Assembly (NCBI RefSeq): GCF_001741865.1
Contig: NZ_CP017147.1
Span: forward strand, 1 to 64,000
Direction of reading: 5' to 3'
DNA: 64,000 nucleotides
Source: Bosea vaviloviae
GTDB lineage: Bacteria; Pseudomonadota; Alphaproteobacteria; Rhizobiales; Beijerinckiaceae
How positions within the stretch are numbered: the first letter of the stretch is position 1; each line of letters begins with the position of its first letter. The notes under the pieces were generated by a model that was not told where the DNA came from, did not search any database, and saw only the letters and a list, made by a program, of their open reading frames with translations. This document shows positions 16,444-25,633 of the stretch, piece after piece. The translations under genes were made by a program, and so were the position numbers.

Positions 16444-17856
16444 ATGCATGCGCTGAACCAACCCCGTCGCGCGGAGGATGCGCTTGAGGATCTGAAGGCC
16501 GGGCTCGGGGCGCATGCCGTCCTGACCGGGGCCGATGTCCCTGCGCGCAACTGCAATGATTGGAGCGCCCAGCTCCCTCGCCGGCCCCTGGCTGTCGTGC
16601 GACCGGTTGATGCAACAGGAGTTTCCCAGACGGTCGCCGCATGCCGTGCGGCGGGCCTGCCTTTCGTGCCGCAGGGCGGCATGACCGGGCTCTGCGGCGG
16701 CGCCACGCCCGAAGCGGGCTGGGTCGCGATCTCGCTCGAGCGCATGACCGGCATCGAGGAGATCGATACCGCCAGCGCCACGATGACGGTGAAGGCCGGC
16801 ACGCCACTGGAGGTGGTCCAGAACGCCGCCGATGCCGCCGGTTTCCTCTTCCCGCTCGATCTCGGCTCGCGCGGCTCCTGCGCCATCGGCGGCAATCTCT
16901 CGACCAATGCCGGCGGCAACAGGGTCATTCGCTACGGCATGACGCGCGACCTGGTGCTCGGGCTCGAGGTCGTGCTCGCGGACGGCACGGTCGTCACCAA
17001 TCTGAACAAGCTGCTCAAGAACAATGCCGGCTACGACCTGAAGCACCTCTTCATCGGCTCGGAGGGCACGCTCGGCATCATCACCCGCGTCGTGCTGCGG
17101 CTGTTCCCCAAGCCGCGCTCGACCATGGCCGCGCTCTGCGCGCTCTCAGACTACGACGCGGTCGTGACGCTGCTGGGCGAGGCGCGCAATGGCCTCGGCT
17201 CGAACCTCTCCGCCTTCGAAGTGATGTGGCCCGATTACTGGCAGGTCGTCACCGAGCGCATCGGCGTGCGCGCTCCGGTCGGCAGCGGCCATGGCCTCTA
17301 TGTGCTGGTCGAGACGCATGGTTCGGACGAAGCGGCCGATGGTGCGCGCTTCCAAGCCTGGCTCGAAGGCATGATGGAGCAGGGTGTTCTCGCTGATGCC
17401 GCCGTCGCGCAATCGCATGCGCAGACGCAGGCCTTCTGGGCGGTCCGCGACGCCTGCGCCGAATTCGGCCAGGTGCTGGGCCCGCATGTCTCCTATGATA
17501 TCGGCCTCGTGGTGGCGCACATGGACGCCTTCGCGACGCGCTGCAAGACAGCGCTGAGCGCCGGCATCCCCGGCTGCGAGAGCGTCTATTACGGCCATAT
17601 CGGCGACGGAAACCTGCATCTCGTCGCCTGGGTGCCGGGTCTCGCCATCGAGCAGCAGCCGAAGGCGGCGATGGACGCGATCATCTACGGCCTCGTCCGC
17701 GAACTCGGCGGCAGCGTCTCGGCCGAGCACGGCATCGGCACCATGAAGAAGCCATGGCTCGGCCATGCCCGCAGCGAGCCGGAAATCGCGCTGATGCGGA
17801 CGCTGAAGACGGCGCTCGACCCCGACAATCTGCTCAATCCCGGCAAGGTGATCTGA
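16444..17856 (+). CDS. FAD-linked oxidase, GlcD / D-2-hydroxyacid dehydrogenase type
   Basis: Flavoprotein, 470 residues. FAD is held by a PCMH-type domain: PQGGMTGLCGG at 76-86 and GSCAIGGNLSTNAGGN at 144-159. The C-terminal cap includes YYGHIGDGNLHL and SVSAEHGIGTMKK, whose histidines bind the substrate and metal in D-lactate and D-2-hydroxyglutarate dehydrogenases. It would oxidise a D-2-hydroxyacid to the 2-oxoacid. Its stop shares one base with the start of the TRAP small subunit, so uptake and oxidation are co-expressed: the transporter probably imports the hydroxyacid. No GlcE or GlcF partner is present, which favours a one-subunit D2HGDH-like enzyme. Confidence 0.9.
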   Translation: MHALNQPRRAEDALEDLKAGLGAHAVLTGADVPARNCNDWSAQLPRRPLAVVRPVDATGVSQTVAACRAAGLPFVPQGGMTGLCGGATPEAGWVAISLERMTGIEEIDTASATMTVKAGTPLEVVQNAADAAGFLFPLDLGSRGSCAIGGNLSTNAGGNRVIRYGMTRDLVLGLEVVLADGTVVTNLNKLLKNNAGYDLKHLFIGSEGTLGIITRVVLRLFPKPRSTMAALCALSDYDAVVTLLGEARNGLGSNLSAFEVMWPDYWQVVTERIGVRAPVGSGHGLYVLVETHGSDEAADGARFQAWLEGMMEQGVLADAAVAQSHAQTQAFWAVRDACAEFGQVLGPHVSYDIGLVVAHMDAFATRCKTALSAGIPGCESVYYGHIGDGNLHLVAWVPGLAIEQQPKAAMDAIIYGLVRELGGSVSAEHGIGTMKKPWLGHARSEPEIALMRTLKTALDPDNLLNPGKVI

Positions 17857-18389
17857 TGCTGGCGCGTGGTTACAAACTCGTCGAGGCGCTGCTGGCCATG
17901 CTGATGCTGGCCATGGTGGTGATGGTCTTCGGCAATGTCGTGCTGCGCTATGTCTTCAATTCCGGCATCGTCGTCTCGGAAGAGCTGTCGCGCTTCTGCT
18001 TCGTCTGGCTGACCTTCATCGGCGCGGTGGTTGCCATGCGCGACGGCACGCATCTGGGCATGGACGCCGTGGTGCGGGCCCTGTCGCGGCGCGGCCAGCT
18101 GATTTGCTTCGCGCTCAGCCAATGCCTGATCCTGGCCTGCTGCGTCATGCTGTTCTGGGGCACCTGGCGCCAGCACGAGATCAACGCCACGACGGCAGCT
18201 CCCGTCACGGGTCTGCCGATGATCTGGGTCTTCGGCGTCGCCTATGTCTCCGCGCTCGGCATCGGGCTGCACACGCTCGCCAAGCTCTGGCGCGTCATCA
18301 CCGGCCGGATCCGCGACGACGAGCTGATCGACATAAGCGAGAGCGAAGAGATCCCGCACGCGCCGGGCCACAAGGAGGCGCGGCCATGA
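17856..18389 (+). CDS. dctQ: TRAP transporter small permease subunit
   Basis: Four-helix inner-membrane subunit, 177 residues. Hydrophobic segments run from residue 8 (ALLAMLMLAMVVMVFGNVVLR) onward, with EELSRFCFVWLTFIGAV, the conserved DctQ motif, in helix 2. The start ATG 17856 overlaps the oxidase stop by one base (TGATG) and its own stop overlaps dctM by four (ATGA). Confidence 0.93.
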   Translation: MLARGYKLVEALLAMLMLAMVVMVFGNVVLRYVFNSGIVVSEELSRFCFVWLTFIGAVVAMRDGTHLGMDAVVRALSRRGQLICFALSQCLILACCVMLFWGTWRQHEINATTAAPVTGLPMIWVFGVAYVSALGIGLHTLAKLWRVITGRIRDDELIDISESEEIPHAPGHKEARP

Positions 18390-19669
18390 CCGTCGTCGTT
18401 TTCACGGCCTCGCTGCTCGGCGCCATGGCGCTCGGCATGCCGATCGCCTTCGCGCTGCTGGTCTGCGCCGTGGCGCTGATGCTGATGCAGGGCAATGTCG
18501 ACACCACGATCCTGTCACAGAAGCTGATCGAGGGCGCCGACAGCTTTCCCCTGCTCGCCATCCCCTTCTTCATGCTGGCCGGCGAATTGATGAATGCCGG
18601 CGGCATCTCCAAGCGCATCGTCACCTTCGCGCTCGCCTTCGTCGGCCATGTTCGCGGCGGGCTCGGCTTCGTCGCGATCTTCGCCTCGGTCGTCATGGCC
18701 GCGATCTCGGGCAGCGCGGCGGCCGACGCCGCGGCGATCGGCGCGCTGCTGATCCCGATGATGCGCAAGGCCGGCTACGACGTGCCGCGTTCGGCCGGGT
18801 TGATTGCGGCCGGCGGCGTCATCGCCCCGGTCATCCCACCCTCGATCGGCCTGATCGTCTTCGGCGTCATCGCCAATGTCTCGATCGGCAAGCTCTTCCT
18901 CGCCGGCATCGTGCCCGGGCTAATGATGGGCCTGTCGCTGGTCGTCGCCTGGGCCTGGGTGGCGCGGCGCGACAAGGTCGCGATGCTGCCCCGCCAGGGC
19001 TGGTCCCTGCGCCTGCGCGCCGGTGTCGACGGCATCTGGGCGCTGCTGATGCCGCTCGGCATCATCGGCGGCATGAAGTTCGGCATCTTCACGCCAACCG
19101 AGGCCGGCGTCGCGGCCTGCGTTTATGCCTTCGTGATCGGCGCCTTCGTCTATCGCGAATTGCCGCTGCGCCAGCTCTATCCCATCCTGGTCCAGGCGGC
19201 GAAGAGCACCTCGGTCGTGGTCTTCCTGATCGCGACCGCGCTCATCTCGGCCTGGCTGATCACCATGTCGGAACTGCCCGGCCAGGTCTCGGCGATGCTG
19301 AGCCCGTTCATGCACAACAAGATCCTGCTGATGTTCGTCATCATGGCGATCGTGGTCGTCGTCGGCACGGCGCTCGATTTCGCGCCGACGCTGATGATCC
19401 TGACGCCCGTGCTGATGCCGGTGATCAAGCAGGCCGGCATCGACCCGGTCTATTTCGGCGTGCTCTTCATCATGAACAACGCCATCGGCCTGATAACGCC
19501 GCCGGTCGGCATCGTGCTCAACGTGATGTGCGGCGTCGCCAACATCTCGATGAACGACCTGATGAAGGGCCTGTGGCCTTTCCTCTGGGCGGAACTGATC
19601 GTGCTGTTCCTGCTCGTGCTGTTCCCGGACCTGGTGATGGTCCCGCTTGCCTGGCTGACGAGCCGCTGA
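18386..19669 (+). CDS. dctM: TRAP transporter large permease subunit
   Basis: Twelve-helix sodium-coupled permease, 427 residues, the standard DctM length. AIPFFMLAGELMNAGGISKRIV, GSAAADAAAIGALLIPMM and VIPPSIGLIVFGVIAN are family landmarks; the C-half repeats the fold with TPPVGIVLNVMCGV. AAGGAGG lies seven bases before the ATG at 18386. Works with the small subunit and the periplasmic receptor that follows. Confidence 0.95.
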   Translation: MTVVVFTASLLGAMALGMPIAFALLVCAVALMLMQGNVDTTILSQKLIEGADSFPLLAIPFFMLAGELMNAGGISKRIVTFALAFVGHVRGGLGFVAIFASVVMAAISGSAAADAAAIGALLIPMMRKAGYDVPRSAGLIAAGGVIAPVIPPSIGLIVFGVIANVSIGKLFLAGIVPGLMMGLSLVVAWAWVARRDKVAMLPRQGWSLRLRAGVDGIWALLMPLGIIGGMKFGIFTPTEAGVAACVYAFVIGAFVYRELPLRQLYPILVQAAKSTSVVVFLIATALISAWLITMSELPGQVSAMLSPFMHNKILLMFVIMAIVVVVGTALDFAPTLMILTPVLMPVIKQAGIDPVYFGVLFIMNNAIGLITPPVGIVLNVMCGVANISMNDLMKGLWPFLWAELIVLFLLVLFPDLVMVPLAWLTSR

Positions 19670-19721
19670 TCGCGGCACCCGCATAACAAGACGCCTGCAC
19701 AACAAAGGGAGGAAACAAGAA

Positions 19722-20762
19722 ATGTCCAAGCCGGTCGAAACGTCCAAGGCCATCATCAAGCCCCTGTTACCGGCCACGCTGTTCGCGGTGGCTCTATTTG
19801 CCGGCGTGCAGCCGGCCAGCGCCCAGTTCCAGGACCGGAATTTCCGCGTCTCGAACGGCGTCAGCAAGGAGCACCCGATGGGCAACGGCCTTGCCGCCAT
19901 GGGGGCCTGCACGCTGCAGAAATCCGGCGGCAAGATGAAGATGCAGTCCTTCTGGGACGGCGCGCTCGGCAACGACCTGACCGCGACGCAGAGCGTGCGC
20001 ACCGGCTCGCTCGATATGGTGCTGACCTCGACTGCGCCCCTGACCGCGATCATTCCGGCACTCGGCGTGTTCGACCTGCCTTTCCTGTTCAATGACGAGA
20101 AGGAGGCCGACCAGCTCCTCGACGGCAAGGCCGGCGCCTGGTTCTCCGACAAGCTTCCCGCGGTCGGCGTGGTCAATCTGTCCTGGTGGGAAAACGGCTT
20201 CCGCCACACCACCAATTCGCGGCGACCGATCACCAAGGCGGAGGATTTCCAGGGCGTGAAGATGCGGGTGATGCAGAACACCATCTTCATCGACACCTTC
20301 AAGGAACTCGGCAGCAACGCCGTGCCGCTGGCCTTCTCCGAGGTCTATTCGGCGCTGGAAACCAAGACCGTCGACGGCCAGGAGAACCCCTACAACAACA
20401 TCGAGAACATGAAGTTCTACGAGGTGCAGAAATACCTGACCCTGACCAAGCATGCCTACAGCCCGACGCTGGTGCTGTTCTCCAAGAAGATCTGGGACGG
20501 ACTCTCGCCGGCGGAGCAAGGCGTGCTCAAGGACTGCGCCGCGGTCGGTCAGACCGAGCAGCGCAAGGTCAACCGGATGAAGTCCGATGAAAGCCTCGCC
20601 AATCTCAAGGCGAGCGGCATGCAGGTCAACGAGATCTCCCCGGCCGAGACCCTGCGCGTGCGCGACAAGCTCAAGGTGATCTATGAGCGCCATTCCGGTT
20701 CGATCGGCCGTGAGGCGCTCGATCTCGTGCTCGGCGAACTGAAGCGCGTCCGCGGGAGCTGA
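19722..20762 (+). CDS. dctP: TRAP transporter substrate-binding protein
   Basis: Periplasmic receptor, 346 residues. Signal peptide with ALFAGVQPASAQ, cleaved near residue 34. Family landmarks: VSKEHPMGNGLAAMG, FDLPFLFNDEKEAD, KVRVMQ-type KMRVMQNTIFI with the conserved Arg that salt-bridges a substrate carboxylate, and ALETKTVDGQENPYNNI. The Arg supports an organic acid ligand, consistent with the hydroxyacid oxidase in the same operon. GGAGG lies upstream. Confidence 0.94.
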   Translation: MSKPVETSKAIIKPLLPATLFAVALFAGVQPASAQFQDRNFRVSNGVSKEHPMGNGLAAMGACTLQKSGGKMKMQSFWDGALGNDLTATQSVRTGSLDMVLTSTAPLTAIIPALGVFDLPFLFNDEKEADQLLDGKAGAWFSDKLPAVGVVNLSWWENGFRHTTNSRRPITKAEDFQGVKMRVMQNTIFIDTFKELGSNAVPLAFSEVYSALETKTVDGQENPYNNIENMKFYEVQKYLTLTKHAYSPTLVLFSKKIWDGLSPAEQGVLKDCAAVGQTEQRKVNRMKSDESLANLKASGMQVNEISPAETLRVRDKLKVIYERHSGSIGREALDLVLGELKRVRGS

Positions 20763-20911
20763 GCGTCGGCGAGGGCCTCGCCGGCAGCTTTCCGCCGTGG
20801 CTGGCCTGGCCTAAGAGACTTCGGGTGGGGCCGTAGCTGCGCAGTCGCGGCCGCGGGCCCGCCCGAGGCTTTTGAGACGACGCTTTTCGCCGCAGCGTCC
20901 GGAACCATCGC

Positions 20912-21574
20912 ATGCAGTCCTTCAAGCTCGATCCGCCGAAGTCGCTGGCCCAGAAGGTCGTCGGACGGCTGCGCCAGGCGATCATTGAGGGCGATCTCCC
21001 GCTTGGTGCGATCATCGCCGAGGAGATGCTGGCGCAATCCTTCGGCGTCAGCCGGACCCCGGTGCGCGAGGCGCTCAACCAGCTTCAGTTGCAAGGCCTG
21101 GTGGTGATCAAGCCGCAGGTCGGCAGCTTCGTCTTCAGCCCCGATGCCGAGGACATCGCCACGATCTGCCAGTTCCGGATCATCCTCGAACCCAAGGCGG
21201 CCGAACTCGCCTATCACCGGGACCGCAACAGTGTCGTGACCGAGATCTCGGCGGCGATCCTCGGCATGGAACGGGCGCTGAAGGCCAAGGACAACGTCGC
21301 CTATGGCCGCGCCGACACCGCCCTGCACGAGGCCTTCTTCAACCATTGCGGCAATCGCTATCTGCAGGAATCCTACCGGCTCGTGGCTGGACGCGTCGCG
21401 GCGCTGCGGACCAATCTGAGTTCGCCCATCGACGTCCAGACGCCGCTCTCCTTCGAGGAGCACCGCGCCATCCTCGGTTTCTTCCAGGCTGGCGACTTCG
21501 CCGGCTTCACCAGCCTGATGACCGCGCATATCGCCAATTCCGGCCAGACCTATGCGAAAGCGCTCCTGGGCTGA
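20912..21574 (+). CDS. GntR-family regulator, FCD type
   Basis: Transcription factor, 220 residues. Winged helix 10-75 (AQKVVGRLRQAIIEGDLPLG, SRTPVREALNQLQLQGLV, wing VGSFVFSP). FCD domain from about 80 with metal-site candidates in RADTALHEAFF, FEEHRAIL and TAHIANS. It follows the TRAP operon on the same strand after 149 nt and probably regulates it in response to the imported acid. Confidence 0.9.
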   Translation: MQSFKLDPPKSLAQKVVGRLRQAIIEGDLPLGAIIAEEMLAQSFGVSRTPVREALNQLQLQGLVVIKPQVGSFVFSPDAEDIATICQFRIILEPKAAELAYHRDRNSVVTEISAAILGMERALKAKDNVAYGRADTALHEAFFNHCGNRYLQESYRLVAGRVAALRTNLSSPIDVQTPLSFEEHRAILGFFQAGDFAGFTSLMTAHIANSGQTYAKALLG

Positions 21575-21619
21575 GAGCAAGCTCTCGCCTATCGCTAGAT
21601 CGCTCAACCGCTAATGCAG

Positions 21620-22483
21620 CTAGCCCCCAGCCACTCCCAACAAGAGCAGGATGCCCATGCAGCCGCGATAGAGGACGAACGGCCAGCTCGACATGCGTTC
21701 CAGAAAGCGCATCAGCCCCCAGACCGCGGCAAATGACGCCAATGAACCGGCGACGAGGCCCACCAGCAGCAGCGCGGCGGCATGGGTATCGATGCCGGCC
21801 CTGGCGAGCTCGACCGCCTCCTTGAGGCCGGCCAGCGCGATCGCCGGCAAGCCGATCAGGAAGGACAGGCGCGCCGCTTCAGCGCGTTTGAAGCCCAGCC
21901 CCAGCGCCGCGGTCAGGGTCGATCCCGAGCGGGACACGCCGGGGATCAGCGCGCCGACCTGGGCGAGGCCGACCAGGAGGAAATCCCGAAGCCTGGACTG
22001 CTCGACGCTGCGGTCATGACGGGCCAGCCATTCGGCCAGGGCCAGAAGCAGCGCCATCGCGATCGAGCTGGCGCCGATCACCCAGAGCGAGCGCAAGGGC
22101 GAGCCGCAGGCATTGAGCAATGGCGCGAGCAGCACGCCCGCGACGACGATCGGGATCGTCGCCAGCACGATGCCGACCGCCAGCCTGACCTGTGGCCCGC
22201 CAGTCTCGCGACGCCTCAGCGCGAGGCAGGCCCCGCTCGCGATCTCACTGACGTCGCGCCGGAAATAGGTCACCACGGCAGCAAGCGCCGCCAATTGCAT
22301 CAGCGCCGAGAAGGCCGATCCCGGATCCGGCCATCCCAACACGGCCGGGACGACGCGCATATGGGCCGTCGAGGAGATCGGTAGCAATTCGCTGACGCCC
22401 TGCACGAGGCCCAGCACTACCATCTGCCCGAAATCCAACGCGGCGAACCCGGTATCGATACCGGCCGAACATGCATTCGCCAT
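21620..22483 (-). CDS. uppP: Undecaprenyl-diphosphatase UppP/BacA
   Basis: Inner-membrane phosphatase, 287 residues, recycling undecaprenyl diphosphate to the carrier lipid of cell-wall synthesis; extra copies give bacitracin resistance. Motif 1 reads QGVSELLPISSTAHM, a variant of the usual QGxTEFLPISSSGH with the catalytic Glu kept and Phe replaced by Leu. Motif 2 PGVSRSGSTLTAALGLG is intact. Around eight hydrophobic helices. The ATG 22483 begins MANACSAGIDTGFAALDF. The altered motif 1 suggests a divergent paralogue rather than the main housekeeping copy. Confidence 0.9.
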   Translation of the reverse strand: MANACSAGIDTGFAALDFGQMVVLGLVQGVSELLPISSTAHMRVVPAVLGWPDPGSAFSALMQLAALAAVVTYFRRDVSEIASGACLALRRRETGGPQVRLAVGIVLATIPIVVAGVLLAPLLNACGSPLRSLWVIGASSIAMALLLALAEWLARHDRSVEQSRLRDFLLVGLAQVGALIPGVSRSGSTLTAALGLGFKRAEAARLSFLIGLPAIALAGLKEAVELARAGIDTHAAALLLVGLVAGSLASFAAVWGLMRFLERMSSWPFVLYRGCMGILLLLGVAGG

Positions 22484-22826
22484 CGCGAAGGCTCTCCATC
22501 CGAAAACGCGCCGTCTCCTATACGCTCGCGACGGGGATGTCGCTCAATGCGGCGTTGTCCGAAGGCGCCGATGCCAGCCTGGCGTGCCGGGACCGGCTGA
22601 AACCCGGATCGGCTGTCAGGCTGGAAACAGCAGCGCTCCCAGCGTCTCGCCGCAAGCTGTCTGGCATAGCCGAATAATAATCGCTCAGCGCCAAGAGCCA
22701 TCAGGCTCGAGCGAAGCATCGCCCCCGCCCGATTGCCGCATAAGCGGTCACATGCGCGGGGCAAAGCCGTGCTATATGGGAAGTTCCATCAATAGTCCGT
22801 GGCGGCTCGCCGCCCAAAAGGAGACC
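22484..22826. other. 343-nt divergent intergenic region
   Basis: Separates uppP (minus) from the CNNM gene (plus). I see no convincing gene, hairpin repeat or operator here. It must hold both promoters; gctatat near 22769-22775 is a weak -10 candidate for the plus-strand gene. Confidence 0.4.
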
Positions 22827-24146
22827 ATGCCTAGTTCCGATGGCAGTATGCCCGATCTGATCGGGATACTCGCCGTACTTGTTCTCGTTGCCGCGAACGG
22901 CTTTTTTGTCGCAGCGGAATTTTCCCTCGTCGCCGTCCGCCGCAGCCGCGTGACCGAACTGGTCAATGCCGGCAGGACCAATGCCGGCGCCCTGAAGCGG
23001 GCCGTCGACAATCTCGACGCCAATCTCGCGGCCACTCAGCTCGGCATCACGATTTCGTCCCTGGCGCTCGGCTGGATCGGCGAACCGGCGCTCGCCCATC
23101 TGATCATGCCCCTGCTGAACGCGCTGCCCGGAACCCTGGCAACGGCCAGTTCCCATGCGATCGCGGTGGCGGTCTCCTTCATCATCATCACCACACTGCA
23201 TATCGTGCTGGGCGAACTCGCTCCGAAGAGCCTGGCTCTTCAACGCAGCGAAGGCACTGCGCTCTGGGTCGTGCGCCCCCTCGCCCTGTTCCTGTTCCTG
23301 CTCCGGCCGGCGATCATCGCGCTCAACGGCCTCGGCAATCTCCTGCTGCGGCTATGCGGCCTGCGGCCAGGCACGGGCGAGGATGCGCTGCATTCGCCTG
23401 AAGAGCTCAAGCTCCTCATCCAGGCCAGCCAGGAAGCCGGCATTCTCCAGCAGACGCAGCAGGAGGTTGTCGAACGTGTCCTCAATATCGGCGACCGCCG
23501 CATCGGCGACATCATGACGCCGCGCCGCGACATCGAGTGGATCGACGCCGATGACAGCCCGGCCGAGATGCTGCGCACCATCCGCGCCTGCCGCCACGAA
23601 CAGCTCCTGGTCGGGCGCGGCGATGTCGACGAGCCCCTGGGCATGATCCTGAAGAAGGACCTGCTCGACCAGGTGCTCGACGGCAAGGCACTCGACCCGA
23701 TGGCCGTCATCCGCGAACCCGTGGTCGTTCACGAAGGCGTGCCGATCTTCCGCGTGCTCGACCAGTTCAAGAAAGCCCCGGTCCGCCTCGCCATCGTCAT
23801 CGACGAATATGGCAGCCTGGAGGGGATCGTCACCCAGACCGACCTGCTCGAGGCTATCGCCGGCGACCTGTCGGATGCGGAAGGCGAAGAGCCGGACATC
23901 GTCGAGCGTGAAGATGGCTCGCTGCTGCTCGACGGCGCGATGCTGGCTCACGACGCCTTCGCCCGCCTCGGCTTCCGATCGGGATCGGTGGAGGGCGATT
24001 TTCACACCATCGCCGGTTTCGCTTTGTTCCAGCTCGGACGGCTTCCGGAGGCCGGTGAGCATTTCGACTATGAAGGCTGGCGCTTCGAGATCGTCGACAT
24101 GGACGGCAAGCGGATCGACAAGCTGCTCGCGACGACAGGGCCCTGA
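22827..24146 (+). CDS. CNNM/HlyC/CorC family membrane protein with CBS domains
   Basis: Inner-membrane protein, 439 residues. An N-terminal DUF21/CNNM domain (residues 8-200, ANGFFVAAEFSLVAVRRSR and NLAATQLGITISSLALGWIGEP) is followed by a CBS pair (NIGDRRIGDIMTPRRDIEWI; VRLAIVIDEYGSLEGIVTQTDLLEAIAGDL) and a CorC/HlyC domain (DGSLLLDGAM, TIAGFALFQLGRLPEAGE). The family is linked to Mg2+ or Co2+ efflux and resistance. I choose ATG 22827 because AAGGAG precedes it; the open frame extends 81 codons upstream without a ribosome site. Confidence 0.9.
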   Translation: MPSSDGSMPDLIGILAVLVLVAANGFFVAAEFSLVAVRRSRVTELVNAGRTNAGALKRAVDNLDANLAATQLGITISSLALGWIGEPALAHLIMPLLNALPGTLATASSHAIAVAVSFIIITTLHIVLGELAPKSLALQRSEGTALWVVRPLALFLFLLRPAIIALNGLGNLLLRLCGLRPGTGEDALHSPEELKLLIQASQEAGILQQTQQEVVERVLNIGDRRIGDIMTPRRDIEWIDADDSPAEMLRTIRACRHEQLLVGRGDVDEPLGMILKKDLLDQVLDGKALDPMAVIREPVVVHEGVPIFRVLDQFKKAPVRLAIVIDEYGSLEGIVTQTDLLEAIAGDLSDAEGEEPDIVEREDGSLLLDGAMLAHDAFARLGFRSGSVEGDFHTIAGFALFQLGRLPEAGEHFDYEGWRFEIVDMDGKRIDKLLATTGP

Positions 24147-24167
24147 TCGGCAGCCAACGCCGCGCAA

Positions 24168-25379
24168 TCAGGCTTCGTAGCCGAAGGGATCGTCCACGGA
24201 ATGGGCCGGCTTGGTGAACCAGTGGGCCCCGTCCTCGGCCATGTAGATAATGTCCTCCAAGCGCACGCCGAACTCGCCATAGATGCAGATCATCGGCTCG
24301 TCGGAGAAGCACATGCCAACTTGGAGCGGTGTCTTGTTGCCCTTCACCATGAAGGATTCCTCATGCACGTCGAGGCCGAGCCCATGGCCGGTGCGATGTG
24401 GCAGGCCAGGCACCTTGTAGCCCGGGCCGAAGCCCGCCGCCTCGATGACGCTGCGCGCCGCCGCATCCACCGCCTCGCAGGGCGCCCCCAGGACAGCCGC
24501 ATCGAACGCCGCCAACTGCGCACGCTTCTCCAGGTTCCAGATCTCGCGCTGGCGCGGGTTGGCCTCGCCGAAGACATAGGTGCGGGTGATGTCGGAGCGA
24601 TAGCCGCCGACCTTGGTGCCCATGTCGATCAGCACCATGTCGCCGTCCTGCAGCGTCTGCTCATAGGGCACGCCATGGGGATAGGCCGTCGCCTCGCCGA
24701 ACTGCGCGGCGCCGCTCGTCCAGTTCATGCCGAGCTTGCGATGCGCCTGGTCGAGGAAGAGCTTGACCTGAGCGGTGGTGACGCCGACCTGCAGCGCCCG
24801 GGCCGCCGCCCTGTGCACCTCCATGGTGATGTCCATGGCGCGCTGGATCAAAGCGATCTCGGCTGCCGATTTCAGCTGCCGGCAGGCCGCGGTGATCACA
24901 TTGCCATGGCTGAAGGAGAAGCGGTTACCGGCCTTGCGCAGCCCGTCGACGATATAGAACGGCGTATGCGGATCGAGTGCGACCTGACCGCTCTCATAGC
25001 CCAGGCTGCGGATGGTCTCGATCACCAACTCCGTTGGGTCCTCATGCTCCTCCCAGCAACGCACCTCCTCGCCGAAGCGCATCAATTCCCGCGTCTTCGG
25101 CTCCTCGAAGGTCGGGCTGAGATAGACGATCTCGCCCTCGGCCGGAATGACCGCGCCATGCAGGCGCTCGGACAAGGTGAGCTGGATGCCGGTGAAGTAG
25201 GCAAGGCTCGTGGAGGTGTCGAGATAGAGCGCCTGGAGACCTTGTTCACGCAGCAGGGCCTGCGCCTTGGCGATGCGAGCCTTGAACTCGGTCACCGCGA
25301 TCGGCTCGATGCCATCCGTCATCGGCTTCAATTTGGCGAGCTCCGCCTCGAAGCTCGATCCGCCCACTCCGATCGTCAT
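24168..25379 (-). CDS. M24 family metallopeptidase (Xaa-Pro aminopeptidase type)
   Basis: Cytoplasmic pita-bread peptidase, 403 residues. N-terminal creatinase-like domain to about 170, then the catalytic half with a full dinuclear metal set: Asp in VLIDMG, Asp in YRSDITRTY, His in GHGLGLDVHE, Glu in SDEPM and Glu in VRLEDI. It should cleave N-terminal residues next to proline or a related peptide bond. ATG 25379 has GGAGGA eight bases upstream. It is divergent from a gamma-glutamyltransferase, so the two may act in turn on imported peptides. Confidence 0.9.
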   Translation of the reverse strand: MTIGVGGSSFEAELAKLKPMTDGIEPIAVTEFKARIAKAQALLREQGLQALYLDTSTSLAYFTGIQLTLSERLHGAVIPAEGEIVYLSPTFEEPKTRELMRFGEEVRCWEEHEDPTELVIETIRSLGYESGQVALDPHTPFYIVDGLRKAGNRFSFSHGNVITAACRQLKSAAEIALIQRAMDITMEVHRAAARALQVGVTTAQVKLFLDQAHRKLGMNWTSGAAQFGEATAYPHGVPYEQTLQDGDMVLIDMGTKVGGYRSDITRTYVFGEANPRQREIWNLEKRAQLAAFDAAVLGAPCEAVDAAARSVIEAAGFGPGYKVPGLPHRTGHGLGLDVHEESFMVKGNKTPLQVGMCFSDEPMICIYGEFGVRLEDIIYMAEDGAHWFTKPAHSVDDPFGYEA

Positions 25380-25633
25380 AGGTCGTGTCCTCCGTCTGGT
25401 CGCAGAAGCATTGGACCGATCAATCGCTGGTGGCGGGTGCAATGCCGAAGAGACCGATCGGAGCGGCGACGGGCTTGTTATGGACCGCATCCGTCGGAAA
25501 CGGCACCTGCGCTGTCAGCTGCAAGCGCATGCGGATTTGCGGGTGGCGGATAGCCGCCCGACGCGCGATGCTGCCTCTTCCGGAGCGACGGACGCTCAAG
25601 GCGATGATGCGCGGCGGGACCAGGGAGACACAT

